Shown here: one piece after another, positions 35,553 through 44,663 of the stretch
Layout of the letters: every line of letters begins with the position of its first letter
Numbering within the stretch: the stretch's first letter is position 1
DNA from: Lachnospiraceae bacterium
GTDB taxonomy: Bacteria; Bacillota; Clostridia; Lachnospirales; Lachnospiraceae
NCBI GenBank assembly: GCA_017411305.1
Contig: JAFQQI010000047.1
Coordinates: forward strand, 23,986-87,985
DNA: 64,000 nt
Direction: 5' to 3'
Notes under the pieces: model-generated
What the model was told of the DNA's origin: nothing
Databases searched by the model: none
The model's input: the letters and a program-made list of their open reading frames with translations, nothing else
Position numbers and translations under genes: made by a program

Positions 35553-36776
35553 ATGAAAGTAAGAACAGGCGGTGTGACCGCAGCAAAAGGTTTTGAAGCA
35601 GCAGGTGTAGAAGCAGGGATTAAGTACAAAAACAGAAAAGACATGGCTATGGTGTATAGTCAGAAGCCTTGTGTTTTGGCAGGAACCTTCACCACAAATG
35701 TAGTTAAGGCAGCCCCTGTTCTTTGGGATAAAAAGGTAGTAGAGGAATCTCCTTTCGGACAGGCAGTAGTTATCAATGCAGGAATTGCTAATGCTTGTAC
35801 CGGCGAGGAAGGCTATTCCTATTGTGATAAGACCGCCAAGGTGGCAGCAGCAGCCCTGAATATTCCGGCGGATTCCGTTCTGGTGGCATCTACAGGTGTC
35901 ATCGGTATGCAGCTTCCCATTGACAGAATTGAAGCCGGCGTAGAGAAGCTTGCTAAAGCAAAAGCAGAAACTTTGGAAGCAGGCACTCTGGCAGCAGAAG
36001 CTATCATGACAACCGATACCATTTCCAAGCAGGTTGCGGCAGAAATTGAAGTTGGCGGTGTGAAGGTAACCATTGGCGGTATGAGTAAGGGCTCCGGCAT
36101 GATTCATCCCAATATGTGTACCATGCTTGGATTTATTACTACAGATGCTGTGATTACAAAAGAAGCATTGACTAAGGCTCTTAAAGAAGATGTGGTGGAT
36201 ACCTTCAATATGATTTCCGTAGACGGAGATACATCTACCAATGACACCTTATTGATTATGGCAAACGGCATGGCAGAGAATCCTGAAATCAAGGTAGATA
36301 CGCCTGAATATGAAGAGTTTAAGGCAGCCCTTCATTATGTCAATGAAACTCTTGCAAAGATGATGGCAGGAGACGGGGAAGGAGCAACCGCACTTTTAGA
36401 GGTTAAGGTGACAAATGCTGACACCAAAGAAAACGCACGTATATTAAGCAAATCAGTAGTTTGCTCAAGTCTCGTAAAAGCAATGATTTATGGACATGAT
36501 GCCAATGCAGGAAGAATCTTATGTGCCCTTGGTTATTCCGGTGTACAGTTTAATCCTGAGAAAATTGACTTATATTTTGAGAGTGAAGCAGGAAAAATCA
36601 AGATTTATGAGGATGGTGTTTCTACAGGATATGATGAAGCTGTAGCAACGACAATCCTGTCAGAAGCAGAAGTGACTGTATTAGTCGATATGAAGATGGG
36701 AAATGAAACCGCTACAGCATGGGGCTGCGATTTGACATATGATTATGTTAAAATAAACGCGGATTACAGAAGTTAA
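35553..36776 (+). CDS. argJ: Bifunctional glutamate N-acetyltransferase / amino-acid acetyltransferase ArgJ
   Basis: Moves the acetyl group from N-acetylornithine to glutamate, recycling it in arginine synthesis. The 407-residue precursor has the self-cleavage region KGSGMIHPNMCTMLGFITTDA, where the Thr of the C-T-M-L core becomes the N-terminal nucleophile of the beta chain, and the C-terminal GCDLTYDYVKINADYRS typical of the family. ATG 35553 follows AAGAGGAC. Presence of ArgJ implies the cyclic acetyl pathway. Confidence 0.97.
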   Translation: MKVRTGGVTAAKGFEAAGVEAGIKYKNRKDMAMVYSQKPCVLAGTFTTNVVKAAPVLWDKKVVEESPFGQAVVINAGIANACTGEEGYSYCDKTAKVAAAALNIPADSVLVASTGVIGMQLPIDRIEAGVEKLAKAKAETLEAGTLAAEAIMTTDTISKQVAAEIEVGGVKVTIGGMSKGSGMIHPNMCTMLGFITTDAVITKEALTKALKEDVVDTFNMISVDGDTSTNDTLLIMANGMAENPEIKVDTPEYEEFKAALHYVNETLAKMMAGDGEGATALLEVKVTNADTKENARILSKSVVCSSLVKAMIYGHDANAGRILCALGYSGVQFNPEKIDLYFESEAGKIKIYEDGVSTGYDEAVATTILSEAEVTVLVDMKMGNETATAWGCDLTYDYVKINADYRS

Positions 36777-36908
36777 CGTTTTTGTGAAAAATGCGCATAG
36801 ATTTCCTGCATGATTTGTGATACGTTTTTATTCAACTAACTATTCACTATTATTTTGAATTAACTCTTTTGAATTATCTTTTCGCAAATCAGGAGAACTC
36901 TATTACAT

Positions 36909-37280
36909 ATGTTTTGTCCATTAGGCAGGATTAATTTACCTATATTAAATGAATATTTTAATCTGACTACCGATGAAACGATTGTAACAGATGAACGTTT
37001 TTCCCATATTAAGCAAAATCATCCTCAAGATGTAGATTTGTTTAAATGTTATGGGAAGATATGCATTGAGCACCCGGACATAGTTGTACAAGACATAGTA
37101 AATCAAGGTACAGTTTTTATGATTAAAAAGTTGCCGGATACAAATTTGAATGTTGTTGTCCGTTTGGTGCTACAGGGTGAAGACGTAAACAGAAAAAATT
37201 CTGTGATGACTTTTTACAGAATCCGTGAGAAGAATTTGGAAAAACTCATAAATAAAAACAAACTTCTTTACAGTAAATAA
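36909..37280 (+). CDS. Small PBECR-like (phage/RelE-fold nuclease) domain protein
   Basis: A 123-residue, AT-rich protein that resembles the PBECR group of barnase-EndoU-colicin-RelE-like RNases: an ERFSHIKQNHPQD segment with the conserved His near residue 41, and a C-terminal SVMTFYRIREKNLEKLI strand-helix. It stands alone, without an obvious partner antitoxin, between argJ and argB. The only good Shine-Dalgarno (AGGAG at 36891-36895) is 13 nt from the ATG, unusually far, so expression may be weak or the start may be non-standard. In other genomes such domains are often phage or toxin parts. Confidence 0.6.
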   Translation: MFCPLGRINLPILNEYFNLTTDETIVTDERFSHIKQNHPQDVDLFKCYGKICIEHPDIVVQDIVNQGTVFMIKKLPDTNLNVVVRLVLQGEDVNRKNSVMTFYRIREKNLEKLINKNKLLYSK

Positions 37281-37295
37281 GTTGCAAGCTATAAT
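37267..37295 (+). promoter_or_regulatory. argB leader promoter
   Basis: TTTACA (37267-37272), 17-bp spacer, consensus TATAAT (37290-37295). Transcription would start near 37302, giving a 5' leader of about 150 nt before argB. Confidence 0.72.
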
Positions 37296-37301
37296 TAAAT
37301 T

Positions 37302-37425
37302 GTAAATAACATATAATCAATATAGCCAGGTATTTATTTGAAGTAGAGATTGTGCTGCTACGCACCCTTGTGGTCAAAAGAAATGCAGGAAGGGGCACAC
37401 CTGCCAAATAAATACTTGGTTTTTT
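37302..37425 (+). promoter_or_regulatory. Structured leader with terminator-like stem upstream of argB
   Basis: A 15-bp closing stem (37326-37340 with 37405-37419, one G-U pair) is followed directly by six T, as in an intrinsic terminator. The 64 nt enclosed can form two further hairpins, GTGC-tgctac-GCAC and GCAGG-N10-CCTGC, so the whole is a multi-branched RNA. It lies between a good promoter and the argB ribosome site. It may act as an attenuator, or be a short non-coding RNA, or be a small inverted-repeat element. Confidence 0.5.
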
Positions 37426-37453
37426 GATGTATAAAAGAAAAGGAGATACTACC

Positions 37454-38347
37454 ATGGATATGGAAAAAATTATGAAAAAAGCGGAAGTACTGATTGAAGC
37501 CCTTCCTTACATACAGAAATTTAACCGTAAAATCATCGTTGTAAAGTATGGCGGCAGTGCTATGAGCAACGAAGAGTTACAAAAAAACGTCATTAAGGAC
37601 GTAACCCTGCTTAAGCTGGTAGGTTTTAAGCCCATTATTGTACACGGCGGTGGTAAGGAAATCAGCCGGTGGGTAGAAAAGACAGGTAAGGAAGCAAAGT
37701 TTGTTAACGGGCTTCGTGTGACTGATGCAGAAACCATGGAAATTGCGGAAATGGTTTTAGGCAAGGTTAACAAGAGATTGGTAACCATGGTAGAAGAACT
37801 GGGTGTAAAAGCAGTAGGTATCAGTGGCAAGGACGGAAAGCTTCTTAAGGTAGATAAGAAGTATTCAAGCGGTGAGGATATCGGTTTTGTAGGTGATGTG
37901 AAAGAAGTAAATGCGAAGATTCTTTACGACCTTCTTGAGAACGATTACCTTCCTATAGTTGCACCTATCGGATTGGATGATAATTTCGATACCTACAATA
38001 TTAATGCGGATGATGCAGCTTGTGCCATTGCAAAGGCAGTAGGTGCGGACAAACTGGTATTTTTGACAGATATTGAAGGCTTATATAAGGATATCAATGA
38101 TAAGAGCTCCTTTATTTCCAGAATTACTGCATCAGAAGCAGACGAGTTAATCTCTGACGGATTTATCGGCGGCGGCATGCTTCCTAAGCTGAATAACTGT
38201 ACTTCTGCAATTAAGAATGGTGTAAACAGAGTGCATATTTTAGACGGACGAATCAGACATTGTCTGTTGCTTGAAATTTTTACCAATGAAGGGATAGGAA
38301 CCGCCATTATTAAAGATGAAGACAAAGCATCTATGAGCGGGGTATAG
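37454..38347 (+). CDS. argB: Acetylglutamate kinase
   Basis: Phosphorylates N-acetylglutamate, the second step of arginine synthesis. The 297-residue protein has [19 protein letters not shown] and the GGMLPKL motif near residue 243 expected for ArgB. AAGGAG precedes ATG 37454. A leader with a terminator-like structure precedes it and argD follows 87 bp later. Arginine feedback inhibition is common for this size class. Confidence 0.97.
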   Translation: MDMEKIMKKAEVLIEALPYIQKFNRKIIVVKYGGSAMSNEELQKNVIKDVTLLKLVGFKPIIVHGGGKEISRWVEKTGKEAKFVNGLRVTDAETMEIAEMVLGKVNKRLVTMVEELGVKAVGISGKDGKLLKVDKKYSSGEDIGFVGDVKEVNAKILYDLLENDYLPIVAPIGLDDNFDTYNINADDAACAIAKAVGADKLVFLTDIEGLYKDINDKSSFISRITASEADELISDGFIGGGMLPKLNNCTSAIKNGVNRVHILDGRIRHCLLLEIFTNEGIGTAIIKDEDKASMSGV

Positions 38348-38434
38348 GGATAGACAAGATAAAAGCAATAGTGAAAACGGTGGCGTAATCTGCAGATGTG
38401 TACAGAAAGCAGCCGGCAGAAAGGAATGAGCATT

Positions 38435-39631
38435 ATGGAGAATATGAAGCAATACATTGACGAAGCAGAAGCAGCGCTTTTACATACCTATAATCGTTAT
38501 CAGGTAGTACTTGATAAGGGAGACGGTGTGTATTTATATGACATCGAGGGCAAGAAATATCTTGATTTCTGCGCGGGAATTGCAGTATTCGCACTGGGCT
38601 ATAACAATCAGAAATATAATGATGCCTTAAAGGCGCAGATTGATAAGCTGATTCATACATCCAATTATTACTATAATGTACCTGCTATCGAAGCAGCAAA
38701 GAAGCTGAAGAAGGTCTCAGGTATGGACAGAATTTTCTTCACCAATAGTGGTGCAGAAGCGGTGGAAGGTGCCATTAAAGCGGCAAGAAAGTATGGCTAC
38801 CTGAAGGATGGCAGAACTGATCATGAAATCATTGCCATGGAGCATTCCTTCCACGGCAGAACCATGGGTGCCCTTTCCGTAACAGGAAATCCCAAGTACC
38901 GTGATGCATTCCAACCCATGATTGGTAATATCCGTTTCGCACAGATGAATGATTTTGACAGTGTTCTTGCCAATGTAAATGACAAGACCTGTGCGATTTT
39001 GTTTGAAACCGTACAGGGTGAAGGTGGTATTTATCCTGCAACAGAAGAATTTATGCAGAAGGTAAAAGCACTTTGTGAAGAAAAGGATATCCTTTTGATT
39101 TTGGATGAAATCCAGTGTGGTATGGGGCGTACCGGTTCCATGTTTGCATGGCAGAAGTATGGCATTAAGCCGGATATCATGACTACTGCAAAAGCACTTG
39201 GATGTGGTGTGCCTGTGGGTGCATTTATGATGACTGAAAAGGTAGGGCAAAGCTCGCTGGTTGCCGGAGACCATGGCACCACATACGGCGGAAACCCTCT
39301 TGCAACAGCAGCTATCAATGTTGTGCTTGATTTATTTGAAGAGAACCATATAATAGATAATGTGAATTCAGTGGGTTCCTATTTAGAAAAGAAACTGGAT
39401 GAACTTGTGGAGAAATATGACTTTATCAAAACCAGAAGAGGTGTAGGTTTCATGCAAGGGCTTGTGTTTGATAAGCCTGTAGGACCTGTGATTTCAAAGG
39501 CTCTTGAAAAAGGTCTGATATTAATCAATGCAGGAACGGATATCATTCGTTTTGTTCCGCCTCTTGTGATTACTAAAGAGCATGTGGACGAAATGATTGC
39601 CATTTTAACGTCTTGCCTGAATGAAGGATAG
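38435..39631 (+). CDS. argD: Acetylornithine aminotransferase
   Basis: PLP-dependent transaminase that makes N-acetylornithine. The 398-residue protein has TNSGAEAVEGAIKAARK, the LILDEIQCGMGRTG motif that binds PLP, and the catalytic Lys in MTTAKALGCG. ATG 38435 follows AAAGGA by 9 nt; another in-frame ATG at 38426 touches the ribosome site. It closes the argB-argD pair. Confidence 0.95.
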   Translation: MENMKQYIDEAEAALLHTYNRYQVVLDKGDGVYLYDIEGKKYLDFCAGIAVFALGYNNQKYNDALKAQIDKLIHTSNYYYNVPAIEAAKKLKKVSGMDRIFFTNSGAEAVEGAIKAARKYGYLKDGRTDHEIIAMEHSFHGRTMGALSVTGNPKYRDAFQPMIGNIRFAQMNDFDSVLANVNDKTCAILFETVQGEGGIYPATEEFMQKVKALCEEKDILLILDEIQCGMGRTGSMFAWQKYGIKPDIMTTAKALGCGVPVGAFMMTEKVGQSSLVAGDHGTTYGGNPLATAAINVVLDLFEENHIIDNVNSVGSYLEKKLDELVEKYDFIKTRRGVGFMQGLVFDKPVGPVISKALEKGLILINAGTDIIRFVPPLVITKEHVDEMIAILTSCLNEG

Positions 39632-39645
39632 AAACGGAGAAACAG

Positions 39646-41181
39646 ATGAGTCTTAAGAAACGACTGAAAGCAATTGTAATAATAGCCGCTTTGGCAGGAC
39701 TTGTTTTTGGTGTTGCAAAATACGGAAATCAGAATGATACAGCATCTGAGCTTCCTATTTTCACGGAAAGCAAAGAAACAGTGTACTTGTGGTATACGGA
39801 TGAAGTACTGACCTCTTATTTAAGCGGAGCGGCAGTTACTTATAACGAAACCCATGATGTGCGAATCGTACCGGTACTGACCTCCGGTTTGGAGTATTTG
39901 GAAAGCATTAATCAGGCATCGCTGACGGAAGAAGTTCCGGATATGTTTATTTTAACACATGATTCCTTGGAAAAAGCATATCTGGCTGGACTGGCAGAAG
40001 AAATTCAGCCCACCGGAGGGCTTGTTTTAGAAGATGCTTATATGGAAACGGGCTTGGAGGCAGCAACCTATAAAGATAAAATTATCGGCTATCCTTTTTA
40101 CTTTGAAACCAGCTCTCTTTTGTACAATAAAACCTATTTGGAGGATATGGCAAAGAAGCAGCTGGAAGCAGAGGCAGATTTGCAGGCGGCTCAGGAAGCG
40201 GAAAAAGAATTGGAAGAGAACGGCCCTGATGCAGCAGGCGATGCAGACGAAGGAATGCCGGATTTGCCGGTTACCGGTGAAGGTGCGGAAACGGCTGAGC
40301 TAACCGAGGAACAAAAGCAGAAGATTGAACAGAAAATGCAGGAGATGCTTCCGGCTACCATTGAAGATATTAAGGCTGTTGCGGATAATTATGATGCCCC
40401 TGATGAGGTGGAAGTTATCTTCAAGTGGGATGTGACGGATATCTTTTACAATTATTTCTTTATCGGTGATGCAATTAATGTAGGCGGAGAAACCGGTTGG
40501 GATATTTCGCAAATAGATATTTACAACCAAAATGCGATTGAAAATATGCGTGCTTATAATGAACTAAACGCATTCTTTTCTATAGATACCGGTGAAATTG
40601 ATTATGAAAAGGTAATTGATGAATTTGTTGCGGGAAAAATTGTATTCACTATGGCTACGACTGATGTAGTAACTAAGCTCGAGCAGGCAAAAGAAGACGG
40701 GCTTCTTACGTTTGAATATGGTATTACCCAGACGCCGGATATTGACGAGGAACGGAAGGCAAGATCCTTGTCCGTGACCAACTGTGTAGTAATCAACGGT
40801 TATGGCGAAAACAGGGAAGCGGCCAATGACTTTGCCGGTTTCTTAACCTCTGAATATAATAATATTCTTTATGCAAGAACAGGTAAAGTTTCTTCTGCCA
40901 AAGGAGTGGATTACGGTTACGAAGCACTGCAGGAATTTGCCAAAGAGTACGAGGATTCCATTTCATTGCCTAAGATGATTGAAACCAGTAATTTCTGGGT
41001 GCTTTTGGAAGCAACCTTTGCATCTGTTTGGGACGGTGCAGATGCAAACACAAGTCTGCAGGAATTATCAGAACAAATTATGAAACAGGTAACCGGACGT
41101 GAATATGAGGAACAGTATATTCAGGAAAAGCCGGAGCCGGAAGAAACAGAGAATATACAGGAAACTTCTTCCGATTCATAA
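39646..41181 (+). CDS. Extracellular solute-binding protein, orphan
   Basis: A 511-residue protein with an N-terminal membrane anchor (about 8-27) but no lipobox cysteine. The rest resembles family 1 (maltose-type) ABC solute-binding proteins: VYLWYTDEVLTSYLSGAAVTYNE at the start, YPFYFETSSLLYNKTYL, and AANDFAGFLTS near the end. An acidic, Glu/Ala-rich insertion at about residues 165-235 is unusual. No ABC permease or ATPase genes adjoin it. A sensory or chaperoning role is possible. Confidence 0.78.
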   Translation: MSLKKRLKAIVIIAALAGLVFGVAKYGNQNDTASELPIFTESKETVYLWYTDEVLTSYLSGAAVTYNETHDVRIVPVLTSGLEYLESINQASLTEEVPDMFILTHDSLEKAYLAGLAEEIQPTGGLVLEDAYMETGLEAATYKDKIIGYPFYFETSSLLYNKTYLEDMAKKQLEAEADLQAAQEAEKELEENGPDAAGDADEGMPDLPVTGEGAETAELTEEQKQKIEQKMQEMLPATIEDIKAVADNYDAPDEVEVIFKWDVTDIFYNYFFIGDAINVGGETGWDISQIDIYNQNAIENMRAYNELNAFFSIDTGEIDYEKVIDEFVAGKIVFTMATTDVVTKLEQAKEDGLLTFEYGITQTPDIDEERKARSLSVTNCVVINGYGENREAANDFAGFLTSEYNNILYARTGKVSSAKGVDYGYEALQEFAKEYEDSISLPKMIETSNFWVLLEATFASVWDGADANTSLQELSEQIMKQVTGREYEEQYIQEKPEPEETENIQETSSDS

Positions 41182-41254
41182 AACCAATGATTAAATAAAT
41201 GAATAAAAACCAATGATATGGGCATTCTAAAACAATAAAACCGGGAGGCTGCAT

Positions 41255-41686
41255 ATGATTGGTTTTTTTATTGCATTAATTTCAGGAGCTTTGATGAGTA
41301 TACAAGGAGTATTTAATACACAAGTGACAAAAACGTCCGGCATTTGGGTAGCAAGCGCATTTGTGCAGATATCGGCATTTGCTGTATGTATGGGAGCTTG
41401 GCTTCTGACAGACAGAACATCTTTTGCCACACTGGGAAAGGTGGAACCTAAATATATGTTATTGGGCGGTGCCATCGGAGCTTTTATCACCTATACGGTG
41501 ATTAAGAGTATGGAAATGCTTGGACCGGCAAGAGCAGTGATGCTGATAGTAATTGCCCAGCTGATTGTGGCGTATGTGTTAGAGCTTTTAGGAATGTTCG
41601 GTGTGGAAAAGCAACCCCTTGAATGGAGGAAGGTAATCGGTATGCTGATAGCCATTGCAGGGATTGTTATTTTTAAATGGAAATAG
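41255..41686 (+). CDS. DMT-family transporter (DUF606/YdcZ type)
   Basis: A 143-residue protein with four hydrophobic segments, beginning GFFIALISGALMSIQGVFN, the usual opening of YdcZ/DUF606 half-size transporters. These usually work as dimers of two short proteins; no second copy adjoins. GGGAGG precedes the ATG. Substrate unknown. Confidence 0.85.
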   Translation: MIGFFIALISGALMSIQGVFNTQVTKTSGIWVASAFVQISAFAVCMGAWLLTDRTSFATLGKVEPKYMLLGGAIGAFITYTVIKSMEMLGPARAVMLIVIAQLIVAYVLELLGMFGVEKQPLEWRKVIGMLIAIAGIVIFKWK

Positions 41687-41782
41687 AGAAATACCCTTGT
41701 AAAACCCATAAATTTACTTTACAATAATAAGGTGTCGTTATTCGGGACTCTTTTTTGCACGCAGGCCAAAAAGGAGTGTACG

Positions 41783-42466
41783 ATGAAAAGAAGAATTTTT
41801 ATATTTATTTTGTTTTTGGTCATAGTTTTGACTTTATTTAGTGCCTGCAGAAAGAAAGAATCCGTTGCAATTATGTCTGCAGATAATGAACTGCTTAATG
41901 ATATAACAGTATCAGATACTGTAGTAACAGATGAGGATTCAGATGAGGCTTCGGCTAAGGATACAGAAGAAGATTCAGGCAAGGATTTTGGCAGGAATTC
42001 AGACAAGGAAGCGGTAAGCCTTCTTGTACATATTTGCGGGGCAGTGAAAAATCCGGGTGTTTATGAACTCTCAGAAGGAGACAGAATCTGTCATGCAGTA
42101 GAAAAGGCCGGAGGCTTTACGACCCAAGCGGATCAAAATTATTTAAATCAGGCACAAAAAGTAACGGACGGAACGCGGATTTATATACCAACACAGGAAG
42201 AAACCGCTTTAGAGACAGAAGACATTCTGTTATTGACCGATGATTTGCAACAAGCACATGCGGGTGAAAGCGGCTTGATTAATATTAATACTGCCGGGAT
42301 GGAACAGCTTTGCAGTTTGCCGGGAATTGGAGAAGGAAAAGCACAAAATATCATAGCTTATCGGGAAGAGAAGGGAAGCTATACATCCATAGAAGAAATT
42401 ATGAATGTCGAGGGAATTAAAGAGGGATTATTTGAAAAGATAAGAGACAAAATTACGGTTTCTTAA
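41783..42466 (+). CDS. comEA: ComEA-like competence protein with SLBB and helix-hairpin-helix domains
   Basis: DNA-binding protein that captures incoming DNA at the membrane surface. The 227-residue protein has a lipoprotein-like start ending LFSAC, an acidic linker, an SLBB domain (about 85-140, VHICGAVKNPGVYELSEG) and a C-terminal helix-hairpin-helix pair (about 165-227, ININTAGMEQLCSLPGIGEGKA). ATG 41783 follows AAAAAGGAG. It heads an operon that ends with comEC, separated from it by a two-component system and a GerMN lipoprotein. Confidence 0.92.
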   Translation: MKRRIFIFILFLVIVLTLFSACRKKESVAIMSADNELLNDITVSDTVVTDEDSDEASAKDTEEDSGKDFGRNSDKEAVSLLVHICGAVKNPGVYELSEGDRICHAVEKAGGFTTQADQNYLNQAQKVTDGTRIYIPTQEETALETEDILLLTDDLQQAHAGESGLININTAGMEQLCSLPGIGEGKAQNIIAYREEKGSYTSIEEIMNVEGIKEGLFEKIRDKITVS

Positions 42467-42481
42467 AAGGAGCATTTGTAA

Positions 42482-43162
42482 ATGGGAAAAAAGGTTCTGG
42501 TTGTTGATGATGAAAAATTGATTGTAAAAGGGATTAGGTTTAGTTTAGAACAAGACGGTATGGAAGTGGATTGTGCTTATGACGGAGAAGAAGCACTTCA
42601 GAAGATTAAGGACAATGAATACGATATCGTATTACTTGATATCATGTTGCCCAGACTTAACGGGTTTGAGGTGTGTCAACAGGTAAGGGAGTTTTCTGCG
42701 GTGCCCATAGTTATGTTAACTGCTAAGGGCGAGGATATGGATAAAATCCTGGGACTTGAATACGGAGCAGATGACTATATTACTAAGCCTTTTAATATTT
42801 TAGAGGTAAAGGCAAGAATAAAGGCAATTATGCGTCGTACCATGCCAAGGAATAAGGAAACTGCCAAGTTTTTGGAAAGCGGAGACATGCGTCTTGATTG
42901 TGAAGGAAGACGGGTTTATGTGGAAGATAGGGAAATTAACCTGACTGCCAAGGAATTTGAAGTACTTGAATTGTTAATTAAGAATCCCAACAAAGTATAC
43001 AGTAGGGAAAGCCTGCTTAAAATTATTTGGGGGGCTGGTTATCCCGGTGATGTGAGAACAGTGGATGTACATATCAGACGACTTCGTGAAAAGGTAGAAA
43101 CAAATCCCAGTGAACCGAAGTATGTGCATACAAAATGGGGAGTAGGTTATTATTTCGCATAG
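42482..43162 (+). CDS. OmpR/PhoB-family response regulator
   Basis: A 226-residue regulator with a receiver domain (DDEK near residue 9, phospho-acceptor Asp53 in LLDIML, Lys in TKPF) and a winged-helix DNA-binding domain (about 130-225, ending TKWGVGYYFA). It lies 15 bp after comEA and overlaps the sensor kinase region, so the pair is encoded inside the competence operon. Its own DNA target cannot be read here. Confidence 0.95.
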   Translation: MGKKVLVVDDEKLIVKGIRFSLEQDGMEVDCAYDGEEALQKIKDNEYDIVLLDIMLPRLNGFEVCQQVREFSAVPIVMLTAKGEDMDKILGLEYGADDYITKPFNILEVKARIKAIMRRTMPRNKETAKFLESGDMRLDCEGRRVYVEDREINLTAKEFEVLELLIKNPNKVYSRESLLKIIWGAGYPGDVRTVDVHIRRLREKVETNPSEPKYVHTKWGVGYYFA

Positions 43163-43170
43163 GTGCTGTC

Positions 43171-44652
43171 ATGAGAGAAAAAATCAAGAAATTATTCTTT
43201 CAATTAAAGATATGGCGGAGCTTAAAGGTCCGCCTTTTTATCATTATTTTTCTAATGGGGCTAATCCCCGGTTTAATTATTCGTGCAAGCATTTTGAATA
43301 GTTATGAAGACCGTGCCGTAGCAGTGCGTAAATCTGACGTTCAAAATCAGCTAAAAATCATTGCAAATCACCTGATTACATACAATTACATGCAGGATAC
43401 CTCCTCAGAGGTCATTAATGCGGAGTTGGAGCAGCTTTCCAATCTGTATAGCGGTCGTGTACTGATCATAAACGGTAATCTGAAAGTTATTAAGGATACT
43501 TACGGAATCAGTGAAGGAAAGACAATTATTTCTACCGAAGTGATTAAATGCTTTAAAGGAACCGACATGGCTAATTATGACAGTACAAACGGCTTTATTG
43601 AGATTACGACACCTATTGTAGAGACGGTATCTGAGCAGATGGCGACAGAAGCAGTTCCGGCCGGAACAGAGCTCACAAGAGGAGTTATGTTAACCAGTGT
43701 ATCCACAGATATTATTACCGCCACCATGGATATATTAAATCGGAAGGTTCTGATTATTGAGTGTATCATGATTGTTTGTCTGTTTGTAATTGCAACGATG
43801 CTTGCGGGTGCACTGACCAAACCATTTGAACGGATTTCCAAGGCTATCGGTGAGATTAAGGAGGGTTATACCAATGAACCGATTTCAGTGCCTGATTATC
43901 TTGAAACGGAGAATATTGTAGATGCGTTTAACAGCTTGCAAAGCCGTATGAAGGTGCTGGACGATTCCCGGCAAGAGTTTGTGGCAAATGTGTCCCATGA
44001 ACTAAAAACTCCTATGACATCAGTCAAGGTACTTGCAGATTCGCTTATGACTCAGCAAGATGCTCCGGCAGAACTTTATCGGGAGTTTATGGTAGATATT
44101 GCAGAAGAAATAGAGCGTGAGAATAAGATTATCAACGATTTGCTTGCCTTGGTAAAGTTGGATAAAGCGGCAGGAGATTTAAATATCAGCGTAATTAATA
44201 TCAATGAATTGACAGAGATTATTCTAAAAAGACTTCGCCCCATTGCAAGGAAAAGTGACGTTGAACTGCTTTTGGTAAGCACCAGAGAGGTGGTGGCAGA
44301 GGTAGATGAAGTAAAAATGTCACTGGTCCTTACTAATCTAATAGAAAATGCCATTAAGTATAATAAGAAGCACGGGAAGGTAACAGTAACCCTGGATGCG
44401 GATCATCAGTATTTTACTGTTGAAGTGGCGGATACTGGGATGGGAATTCCTCCGGAATCCCTGGAACGCATTTATGAACGTTTTTACAGAGTAGACAAAT
44501 CCCATTCCAGAGAAATTGGTGGTACGGGATTGGGGCTGGCTATCACAAAGAATGCAGTACTTTTGCATAGAGGAACCATTAAGGCAGAGAGCATTGAAAC
44601 AGAAGGAACCCGGTTTACGGTAAAGATTCCTCTGACACATGTGGCTGTATAA
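43171..44652 (+). CDS. Sensor histidine kinase with HAMP domain
   Basis: A 493-residue membrane kinase. Two transmembrane segments (about 20-38 and 192-212) flank an extracellular sensor of about 150 residues. A HAMP domain follows, then HisKA with the phospho-accepting His276 in VSHELKTPMTS, and an HATPase domain with NLIENAIKYN, DTGMGIPPE and GGTGLGLAI. ATG 43171 lies 8 bp after the regulator stop. The signal sensed is unknown. Confidence 0.95.
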   Translation: MREKIKKLFFQLKIWRSLKVRLFIIIFLMGLIPGLIIRASILNSYEDRAVAVRKSDVQNQLKIIANHLITYNYMQDTSSEVINAELEQLSNLYSGRVLIINGNLKVIKDTYGISEGKTIISTEVIKCFKGTDMANYDSTNGFIEITTPIVETVSEQMATEAVPAGTELTRGVMLTSVSTDIITATMDILNRKVLIIECIMIVCLFVIATMLAGALTKPFERISKAIGEIKEGYTNEPISVPDYLETENIVDAFNSLQSRMKVLDDSRQEFVANVSHELKTPMTSVKVLADSLMTQQDAPAELYREFMVDIAEEIERENKIINDLLALVKLDKAAGDLNISVININELTEIILKRLRPIARKSDVELLLVSTREVVAEVDEVKMSLVLTNLIENAIKYNKKHGKVTVTLDADHQYFTVEVADTGMGIPPESLERIYERFYRVDKSHSREIGGTGLGLAITKNAVLLHRGTIKAESIETEGTRFTVKIPLTHVAV

Positions 44653-44663
44653 AAGGAGCATGT

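Noticed and set aside
36909-37280. Prophage remnant
   Set aside because: No integrase, structural phage genes or attachment repeats were seen around this or the Rpn-like gene at 16903.
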